Shown here one piece after another: positions 1 to 6,625 of a DNA stretch of 6,625 nt; the first letter of the stretch is position 1; every line of letters begins with the position of its first letter. Under the pieces are notes generated by a model. It had not been told where the DNA came from. It made no database searches and saw nothing but the letters and a program-made list of their open reading frames with translations. Location of the stretch: NCBI GenBank assembly GCA_026388595.1, contig JAPLJM010000170.1, positions 1 to 6,625 on the forward strand, given 5' to 3'. Made by a program: the position numbers and the translations under genes. This DNA is from Deltaproteobacteria bacterium (GTDB taxonomy: Bacteria > Desulfobacterota > Syntrophia > Syntrophales > Fen-1087).

Positions 1-58
1 GACCATTATCAACGCCATGGATGGGTTTGCCGAAACCATGAAAGAATTCAGAAAGTAA
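1..58 (+). CDS. C-terminal end of an unidentified protein (5' end off window)
   Basis: One plus-strand frame is open from the window edge (first full codon at position 2) to a TAA at 56-58. It encodes 18 residues, beginning TIINAMDGF and ending MKEFRK. The tail is too short to assign to a family. Two points support a real gene end: the flanking acylphosphatase gene on the other strand stops just inside it (11-base tail-to-tail overlap), which is a common convergent arrangement, and the fragment looks like a normal helical, charged C-terminus. No function can be given. Confidence 0.5.
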   Translation, partial: TIINAMDGFAETMKEFRK

Positions 59-320
59 CTTGAAAATCCGTATAAAGACGGGGAAGGGGCTCTTCCTTTG
101 CGTCCACATGGGTTACGCGGGCCAGGGAAGGGCCTTGATTACACCAGGAAAGCATGGCATCCACCGCATCATCCACCCCTTCAAAAACCGCCTCCACGCG
201 GCCGTCGTCAAGATTTCTCACCCAGCCTTTCAGATTCAGGGACAGGGCCATTTTTGCCGTGTGATGCCGGAAGGCCACGCCTTGGACCTTGCCGGTGATG
301 AATACGTGCATCCGTTTCAT
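48..320 (-). CDS. acyP: Acylphosphatase
   Basis: Small cytosolic enzyme that hydrolyses the carboxyl-phosphate bond of acyl phosphates (EC 3.6.1.7). From the ATG at 320-318 it is 90 residues, the usual length for a single-domain acylphosphatase. The signature GKVQGVAFRHH is near the N-terminus (residues 10-20) and the second signature GWVRNLDDGRVE is at residues 32-43. The two catalytic residues of the family are present as Arg18 (phosphate cradle) and Asn36 (positions the attacking water). The frame can be extended five codons to a TTG at 335-333, but I prefer the ATG because a GGAAAGG ribosome-binding sequence lies 6 bases upstream of it and the fold starts immediately after. The gene is monocistronic as far as visible, divergent from ppsA, and its 3' end overlaps the gene at the left edge. 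Family assignment is firm; the physiological substrate is unknown, as for most bacterial members. Confidence 0.93.
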   Translation of the reverse strand: MKRMHVFITGKVQGVAFRHHTAKMALSLNLKGWVRNLDDGRVEAVFEGVDDAVDAMLSWCNQGPSLARVTHVDAKEEPLPRLYTDFQVTF

Positions 321-435
321 GCCTTGCCTTTCCAATCCGCTGCAGAAAACCCTCTTCAGTTCAGGATCGCGTTCCCGGTGTTCCAGAGACTACACAGCAC
401 CTTAACCAATCGCCATGACGCTGTAGTTCGAGCCA

Positions 436-462
436 ATATTATTTTAAATACTTTGTTGTCAA
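436..462 (-). promoter_or_regulatory. Candidate promoter for the acylphosphatase gene
   Basis: Read on the minus strand, a perfect TTGACA (462-457) is followed after 15 bases by TAATAT (441-436, four of six matches to the -10 consensus), in the AT-richest part of the intergenic region. The spacer is short for sigma-70 and the leader to the ATG at 320 would be just over 100 bases, so this is a sequence-pattern guess only. Confidence 0.25.
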
Positions 463-520
463 TCACTATATTCTAAAGGCCGGCTTTGCCTGAGCTGCGA
501 CGACAGAGGAATGCTCCCTT

Positions 521-534
521 ATCGCTTCAGCGAT
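521..534. repeat. Short inverted repeat in the acyP-ppsA intergenic region
   Basis: ATCGCT (521-526) and AGCGAT (529-534) form a perfect 6-bp inverted repeat around a 2-base centre, about 100 bases upstream of the ppsA start. It could be a half-site pair for a regulator or mere chance; no known operator is recognised. The rest of the 321-635 gap contains no RNA gene or riboswitch that I recognise. Confidence 0.3.
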
Positions 535-546
535 TAGATCTTTCCA

Positions 547-575
547 TTGACTTGAATGGACTGATTTGATAGAAG
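547..575 (+). promoter_or_regulatory. Candidate ppsA promoter with overlapping inverted repeat
   Basis: TTGACT (547-552, five of six matches to the -35 consensus) is followed by a 17-base spacer and TAGAAG (570-575, four of six matches to the -10 consensus), placing a transcription start about 50 bases upstream of the ppsA ATG. A perfect 6-bp inverted repeat, TCCATT at 543-548 and AATGGA at 555-560, straddles the -35 box and could be an operator. The assignment rests on consensus matching only. Confidence 0.3.
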
Positions 576-621
576 GGCGCCGTATTTATAAATAACATGA
601 ATCCATCATGTCATATTACAC

Positions 622-627
622 GGGAGG
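622..627 (+). promoter_or_regulatory. Ribosome-binding site deciding the ppsA start
   Basis: GGGAGG lies 8 bases before the ATG at 636. This strong Shine-Dalgarno sequence picks that ATG over the in-frame ATG 13 codons upstream at 597, which has no comparable site before it. Confidence 0.8.
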
Positions 628-635
628 ATAAATTC

Positions 636-3047
<2,412 letters not shown>

Positions 3048-3070
3048 GCATAAAAGATCGTTTTACAAAC

Positions 3071-3100
3071 ATAAGACCTCCGCCCTGCCGGAGGTCTTAT
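3071..3100. terminator. Hairpin between convergent ppsA and ligA, probable bidirectional terminator
   Basis: A perfect 12-bp inverted repeat (3071-3082 with 3089-3100, GC-rich core CCTCCG/CGGAGG) encloses a 6-base loop. It starts 23 bases after the ppsA stop and lies beyond the ligA 3' end on the other strand. The stem edges are AT-rich (ATAAGA/TCTTAT), but no clear run of T follows in either direction: TGCATTC on the plus strand and GTTTGTAAAAC on the minus strand. It is therefore a plausible but non-classical intrinsic terminator serving both genes. Confidence 0.7.
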
Positions 3101-3115
3101 TGCATTCGGGGAATG

Positions 3116-3241
3116 TTATGAATTTCCGATCAGCCGCAAAAACCCCTCTTCATCCAGGATCTGGATTCCGGCGGCCCGGGCTTTCTGGAGCTTCGAGCCT
3201 GCCGCCTCGCCGGCGACCACATAATCGGTCTTCTTCGTCAC
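3116..3241 (-). pseudogene. ligA: Displaced 3' end of ligA (BRCT domain remainder in another frame)
   Basis: Reading the minus strand in the frame offset by one base from ligA gives 41 residues starting VTKKTDYVVAGEAAGSK and ending FLRLIGNS before TAA at 3118-3116. This is the standard second half of the LigA BRCT domain. It has no start codon or ribosome-binding site of its own, so it is the severed tail of ligA and not a separate gene. Joined to the upstream frame it would give a 671-residue ligase, the normal family size, except that about five residues usually found between the ..ESRGG turn and VTKKTD (family pattern roughly GG-K-V-x-x-S-V) are missing. Confidence 0.85.
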
Positions 3242-5130
3242 CCCCCCCGCGACTCTACCAGTTCCCTGGCCTGAATCCGCGTCATTTGTGTCAATGTTCC
3301 CGTAAATACAAATGATTTTGACGAGATTGCAGTTTCCGTCCGCGGGCCGTCCGCCATTTTCAGCGGCTTCACGCCCGCAAGGCGTAATTTTTCAATGACC
3401 TTCAGGTTGGTGGGCTCATGAAAAAATTTTGTAGTACTGGCGGCTACTTCGGGGCCGATGTCCCGAATCGTTAACAGATCCTCTGTCGTGGCCGTCGTCA
3501 GCTTTTCCAGGGTTCTGAATTCCCCGGCCAGGATGCGCGCCGTTCGTTCGCCCACGTGGCGGATGCCCAGGGCATAAATCAGTTTTTCCAGGGCCGGTTT
3601 TTTAGACCGTTCAATGGCCGCTGTCAGATTGGCAGCCGATTTTTCCGCCATCCGTTCCAGGCCGATTAAGCGGTCATGAGTGAGATAGAAGATATCGGCG
3701 GGATCTTTAATGAGCGCCGCTTCCACGATCTGGGCCACCAGTTTCTCGCCCAACCCTTCAATATCCATGGCGCCGCGGGAGGCGAAATGCCGGATGTGTT
3801 CACGGATCTGGGCGGGACAGGCCAGGCCGATGCACCTGTGCGCCGCTTCGCCTGCCAGCCGAACCACTTCGGAGCCGCAAACGGGGCAGGCGCCCGGCAG
3901 GATGAATATTTTTTCCATCCCCGTTCTTTTGGACTCAATGACTTTGACCACTTCCGGGATCACGTCGCCGGCACGCTGCACCATGACCGTATCGCCGATC
4001 CGGATGTCTTTTTTGTCGATTTCGTCCTGATTGTGCAGTGTGGCCCGGCTGACGAGGACGCCGCCCACCTGGACTGGCCTCATGACGGCCACCGGGGTGA
4101 GGACGCCGGTCCGCCCGACCTGTACCAGAATGTCCTCGATCACCGTGGTTTCCTGGGCCGCCTTGAATTTACAGGCAATGGCCCAGCGTGGACTCCGGGA
4201 GACCGCGCCCAGCTCTTCCTGGAGGGCCATCTCATCGACTTTGACAACGATGCCGTCGATCTCATAGGGAAGCGCGGCCCGGCGATCATCCATGTGGCGA
4301 AAATAGGCGATGCACGTTTCGATATTCTCAGCTTTTTCGATATGCGGATTCACGGGAAATCCCCAGTGGGCGAGAGTATTCAGGACTTCAGCCTGACTCT
4401 GAAAGCGCCGCCCCAGGACCTGACCGACGGCGTAACAGAAGATATTCAAGGGGCGTCTGGCGGTAATTCGGGAGTCCAACTGCCGCAAGGAACCGGCGGC
4501 GGCATTGCGGGGGTTGGCAAAGGGCGGCTCGCCGCTGTCCAGGCGGCGGCGATTGAGCCCTTTGAACGCCTCACGTTCAATATAGACTTCACCGCGAATT
4601 TCCATGCGGTCGGGAACTTCCGCCGCGATTCCCGACCCCGGGTCGATGACCAGGGGAAGCGCCTGAATCGTCTTCAGATTTTGTGTGATGTCCTCACCGA
4701 CAGCCCCGTCTCCCCGTGTGGAACCGGCCGTGAAGACACCCCGCAGATAGATCAGATTGACGGCCACGCCGTCCAGTTTCGGCTCTGCAACAAAGCGGAT
4801 TTCCTCTGTGCTGCCCAGCAGGCGCTTGATCCGCCCGTCGAATTCCCGGATGTCCTCTTCGGAAAAGGCATTGGCCAGGCTCAGCATGGGCGTATCGTGC
4901 CGGAAGGGAATGAATTTTTCCAGGGGGGCCGCGCCCACGCGCTGTGTGGGAGAGTCCGGGGTGACGAGACCAGGATGGGTCTGCTCCAGAGTGGAGAGTT
5001 CCTGCATCAACCGGTCGTATTCAGGGTCGGATATCTCCGGATCGTCGAGCTGGTAATAACGGCGGTTGTGGTATCGGATCAGGGAACGGAGACTTTCGAT
5101 TCTCTGAAGGGCTGCCGCGTGCACGGTCAT
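3238..5130 (-). CDS. ligA: NAD-dependent DNA ligase LigA, frameshifted within the C-terminal BRCT domain
   Basis: Seals 5'-phosphate/3'-hydroxyl nicks in DNA using NAD+ (EC 6.5.1.2) during lagging-strand replication and repair. The frame as it stands gives 630 residues. The N-terminal Ia domain has HNRRYYQLDD and DPEYDRLM (21-42) for NAD binding. The adenylation domain carries the AEPKLDG motif with nucleotide-accepting Lys118. An OB-fold region follows (about 320-400), then a four-Cys zinc finger (Cys415, 418, 433, 438), helix-hairpin-helix repeats (about 440-590), and the first part of a BRCT domain from about 595. It stops with ..VESRGG at TGA (3240-3238), directly after a run of eight G on the coding strand (3248-3241); the rest of BRCT lies in another frame down to 3116. 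All catalytic parts are intact. BRCT is partly dispensable in studied LigA proteins, so the truncated form could still work. The ATG at 5130 overlaps the upstream gene's stop by four bases (ATGA), suggesting translational coupling. Confidence 0.95.
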   Translation of the reverse strand: MTVHAAALQRIESLRSLIRYHNRRYYQLDDPEISDPEYDRLMQELSTLEQTHPGLVTPDSPTQRVGAAPLEKFIPFRHDTPMLSLANAFSEEDIREFDGRIKRLLGSTEEIRFVAEPKLDGVAVNLIYLRGVFTAGSTRGDGAVGEDITQNLKTIQALPLVIDPGSGIAAEVPDRMEIRGEVYIEREAFKGLNRRRLDSGEPPFANPRNAAAGSLRQLDSRITARRPLNIFCYAVGQVLGRRFQSQAEVLNTLAHWGFPVNPHIEKAENIETCIAYFRHMDDRRAALPYEIDGIVVKVDEMALQEELGAVSRSPRWAIACKFKAAQETTVIEDILVQVGRTGVLTPVAVMRPVQVGGVLVSRATLHNQDEIDKKDIRIGDTVMVQRAGDVIPEVVKVIESKRTGMEKIFILPGACPVCGSEVVRLAGEAAHRCIGLACPAQIREHIRHFASRGAMDIEGLGEKLVAQIVEAALIKDPADIFYLTHDRLIGLERMAEKSAANLTAAIERSKKPALEKLIYALGIRHVGERTARILAGEFRTLEKLTTATTEDLLTIRDIGPEVAASTTKFFHEPTNLKVIEKLRLAGVKPLKMADGPRTETAISSKSFVFTGTLTQMTRIQARELVESRGG

Positions 5131-5405
5131 TTTACTCTTCTCAGGTCCGGCTTTCCCCGCGGATGCATTGCCGGTTTTTCAGGTTCGCCCTGCGAATGCT
5201 GGCGTTTCAGGATTTCTTCATTGAACATTTGATTCTTGGCCCGGACGGCATTGATGATAAAAAAAATGATGACGGATTTTTCCCATTCCTTTGAGATTTC
5301 AAAATGTTCTATCTGGGTCTTGTACTTTTGCCAGAGCGATGTGAGGGATGCCTCATCCAGACTGAGAATATGTTCGGCCAACTTGTGCAGGGTTGCTTCG
5401 ATCAT
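5127..5405 (-). CDS. Small protein of unknown function, translationally coupled to ligA
   Basis: A 92-residue protein that I do not recognise. Residues 1-65 look like compact amphipathic helices rich in Leu, Glu and Lys, with a central hydrophobic stretch (SVIIFFIINAV, about 44-54) that is too short and too flanked by charge to be a convincing membrane segment. The last 25 residues or so are polar, proline-containing and basic (ends KPDLRRVK) and look disordered. No Cys, metal-binding or catalytic motif is evident, and there is no signal peptide. The start at 5405 has an AAAGGGGGGG purine-rich sequence ending 5 bases upstream. Its TGA overlaps the ligA ATG (ATGA at 5130-5127), and this coupling, together with protein-like composition, supports a real gene. 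Location with ligA hints at a role near DNA replication or repair, but that is inference only. Confidence 0.78.
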   Translation of the reverse strand: MIEATLHKLAEHILSLDEASLTSLWQKYKTQIEHFEISKEWEKSVIIFFIINAVRAKNQMFNEEILKRQHSQGEPEKPAMHPRGKPDLRRVK

Positions 5406-5431
5406 GGGTGCCCCCCCTTTCCTGAGCCGCC

Positions 5432-5459
5432 TTTTGCGCCTCCTCGAGAAGGCGCGAAA
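5432..5459. repeat. Inverted repeat in the leader of the small-protein/ligA unit
   Basis: TTTTGCGCCT (5432-5441) and AGGCGCGAAA (5450-5459) pair over 10 positions with one G-U wobble as plus-strand RNA, and one mismatch as minus-strand RNA. The 8-base loop contains CTCGAG. It lies about 27-54 bases upstream of the small gene's ATG and is not followed by T residues on the minus strand, so it is not a terminator for that direction. It could be a leader structure or chance. Confidence 0.3.
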
Positions 5460-5509
5460 GAGGTCAGTCCGTTGATGATTGATCTATTTGATTTACGTTA
5501 GTAATTACC

Positions 5510-5534
5510 GTTTGTTGAAATAAATTCAACAAAC
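5510..5534. terminator. Hairpin downstream of the ketosynthase gene, possible terminator
   Basis: A perfect 10-bp inverted repeat (GTTTGTTGAA at 5510-5519, TTCAACAAAC at 5525-5534) with a 5-base ATAAA loop starts 14 bases after the ketosynthase TAG on the minus strand. The position fits a terminator, but the stem is AT-rich and no T run follows (next minus-strand bases GGTAATTAC). It might instead be an operator for the downstream small-protein/ligA unit, whose promoter must lie close by; I could not pick that promoter with confidence. Confidence 0.45.
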
Positions 5535-5548
5535 CTGTGTTCGATACG

Positions 5549-6625
5549 CTATACTACGGTCAGCATCATATAGGCCATAGAAAAGCGACCGCTCTCGGGG
5601 ATAAAGCAGAACACCTTCTGCCCTTCGCGGAGACGATCCGAATGAAACAGCTCTTCCATCATGATATATATCGACGCCGATCCCGTATTCCCTTTGGTCG
5701 TCAGGTTGGTAAACCATTTTTCGTAAGGGACGACAAAATCGAAGCCGGCCATCCGGTCATGGAGTTTATCGCGGAAATACTCGGACGAATAATGGGGAAG
5801 GAACCAGTCGAAGTCGTCCGCTTTGAGATTGTGTTTTGCGATCACCCGGGTCAGCGTCCGGTCCACGGCTGTCTTGACGATCTCGGTGTTGAGCAGCTCC
5901 ACATCCTGCTTGATGGGAAAAAAATCGTTCTTCATGGCTTCCGCCAGGCATTCAGCATGGCGCCAGCCGAGCACCGACCCATCGGGTTGCTTAACACCCC
6001 CTGCGTACATGCAGGTCGGCAGTTGATTGGCAAAGGAGAGATGTTCGATCCAGTCCACCCGCAGCGACCCACCTTCTTCGCTTTTCCGGTTGGACAGAAA
6101 AACCGCACCGGCAGCGTCGGACACCATCCAGCGGAGAAAATCCGCGTTAAAGGCCAGAATCGGCTGGTTGTCTACGTCCGCCCGCAAATCAGCTTCCTTG
6201 TATTTGAAGAATCCCGCCCGGATATAAGACGAGGCCAATTCGGACCCCGTCGCCACGGCATTTCCGGAAATCCCGAGGGCCACATTCATATAGGCGTATT
6301 TGAAGGCGGTGATGCCCGCCAGACAGATGCCTGCCGTCGTCATGACCTCACAGGGCGACGCCCCCAGTTCGCCATGCACCAACAAGCCGTGGCCGGGCAG
6401 CAGGAGGTCCGGTGACGAGGTCCCGCAGCAGAGGCACTCCAGGTCGGCCAGTTGAAAATTGCGGTAGGGCTTCAGGCCCCGTACGGCCTCGGCCGTCATC
6501 TGGGCATTGGTATGGGTCAGCCGGCCCGTTGCCGGATCAATGGCGTAATAGCGGGTCTGAATGCCGTTGTTGGTGAGAATCCGCTTCTTTGTCCGGGAGG
6601 GAAGATCGATGATTTTCCCCAGAAC
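5549..6625 (-). CDS. Beta-ketoacyl-ACP synthase III-like ketosynthase (StlD/DarB-like), 5' end off window
   Basis: Thiolase-fold ketosynthase of the FabH type, which condenses an acyl starter with a malonyl- or ketoacyl-ACP. The frame is open from the right edge (358 residues visible, beginning VLGKIIDLPSR) to TAG at 5551-5549; only a short N-terminal piece should be missing. The first internal Met (6499) is not the start, since coding sequence typical of the family (NNGIQTRYYAID) precedes it. The Cys-His-Asn triad is complete, counting from the first visible residue: Cys101 in TTAGICLAG, His278 in WFLPHYSSEYF, and Asn313 in TKGNTGSAS. The LPHYSS and GNTGSAS versions, the NNGIxxRxY start and the wider Cys-His spacing than in housekeeping FabH resemble the StlD/DarB branch, known for cyclohexanedione/dialkylresorcinol-type lipids. 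This subfamily call is from memory and less certain than the ketosynthase call. It is probably the last gene of a minus-strand unit continuing beyond the window. Confidence 0.9.
   Translation of the reverse strand, partial: VLGKIIDLPSRTKKRILTNNGIQTRYYAIDPATGRLTHTNAQMTAEAVRGLKPYRNFQLADLECLCCGTSSPDLLLPGHGLLVHGELGASPCEVMTTAGICLAGITAFKYAYMNVALGISGNAVATGSELASSYIRAGFFKYKEADLRADVDNQPILAFNADFLRWMVSDAAGAVFLSNRKSEEGGSLRVDWIEHLSFANQLPTCMYAGGVKQPDGSVLGWRHAECLAEAMKNDFFPIKQDVELLNTEIVKTAVDRTLTRVIAKHNLKADDFDWFLPHYSSEYFRDKLHDRMAGFDFVVPYEKWFTNLTTKGNTGSASIYIMMEELFHSDRLREGQKVFCFIPESGRFSMAYMMLTVV

Noticed and set aside
321..335. TTG start giving acylphosphatase five extra residues
   Set aside because: The ATG at 320 has a better-placed GGAAAGG site and yields the normal 90-residue length.
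60..476. 138-codon plus-strand open frame over the acyP region
   Set aside because: Mostly the reverse of acyP, whose family signature is clear; no ribosome-binding site and no recognisable product.
597..635. Upstream ATG giving ppsA a 13-residue extension
   Set aside because: No ribosome-binding site before it, whereas the ATG at 636 has a strong GGGAGG site; the extension is not typical of PpsA.
321..635. Riboswitch, tRNA or small RNA in the acyP-ppsA gap
   Set aside because: No cloverleaf or known riboswitch core was recognised; only short inverted repeats and promoter-like boxes are visible.
3236..3248. Programmed -1 frameshift at the G8 run of ligA
   Set aside because: The run is slippery and a -1 shift would join the frames, but about five family residues would still be missing at the junction and I see no obvious stimulatory structure. 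Deletion or sequence error explains both facts more simply.
3676..5232. 518-codon open frame antisense to ligA
   Set aside because: Mirror of ligA and part of the small gene; the composition is unlike a real protein and no motif is recognisable.
5537..6415. 292-codon open frame antisense to the ketosynthase gene
   Set aside because: Shadow of a gene with an intact catalytic triad on the other strand; the His- and Arg-rich product has no family features.

Overview
This is a bacterial chromosomal segment (an NAD-dependent DNA ligase rules out a eukaryotic or typical archaeal source). GC content is moderate to high, coding is dense, and antisense frames stay open for long stretches, as expected with G/C-rich third codon positions. 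The flavour of the proteins (a PEP synthase plus LigA, and a small protein of no known family coupled to ligA) suggests a deltaproteobacterial/Desulfobacterota relative, perhaps a Syntrophus-like anaerobe. That placement comes from impression and not from any search, so it is weak.

Layout. The left edge holds the last 18 codons of an unidentified plus-strand gene, which overlaps tail-to-tail with a minus-strand acylphosphatase gene (48-320). A roughly 315-base divergent intergenic region (321-635) follows, with candidate promoters for both sides and two short inverted repeats. A complete plus-strand phosphoenolpyruvate synthase gene, ppsA (636-3047), comes next. It ends before a perfect 12-bp hairpin (3071-3100) that separates it from the convergent ligA gene.

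On the minus strand, ligA (NAD-dependent DNA ligase) is preceded by a 92-residue protein of unknown function, and the two genes overlap by 4 bases (ATGA), so they form a coupled two-gene unit. ligA is broken near its 3' end. At a run of eight G the reading frame stops after 630 residues, while a recognisable remainder of the BRCT domain continues in the next frame to 3116. Five residues normally found at the junction are also missing. This is either a real 16-base deletion or a sequence/assembly fault.

After a 143-base gap with two hairpins, the right edge carries a minus-strand beta-ketoacyl-ACP synthase III-like gene (5549 to beyond 6625). It has an intact Cys-His-Asn triad and resembles the StlD/DarB branch of ketosynthases. 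It lacks only its N-terminus, which lies outside the window.

The genes do not form one pathway: PpsA serves gluconeogenesis from pyruvate, LigA serves replication and repair, and the ketosynthase serves fatty acid or secondary lipid synthesis. Most of the window is ordinary. The points worth a second look are the ligA break, the ligA-coupled small protein, and the specialised ketosynthase whose neighbours lie off the right edge.
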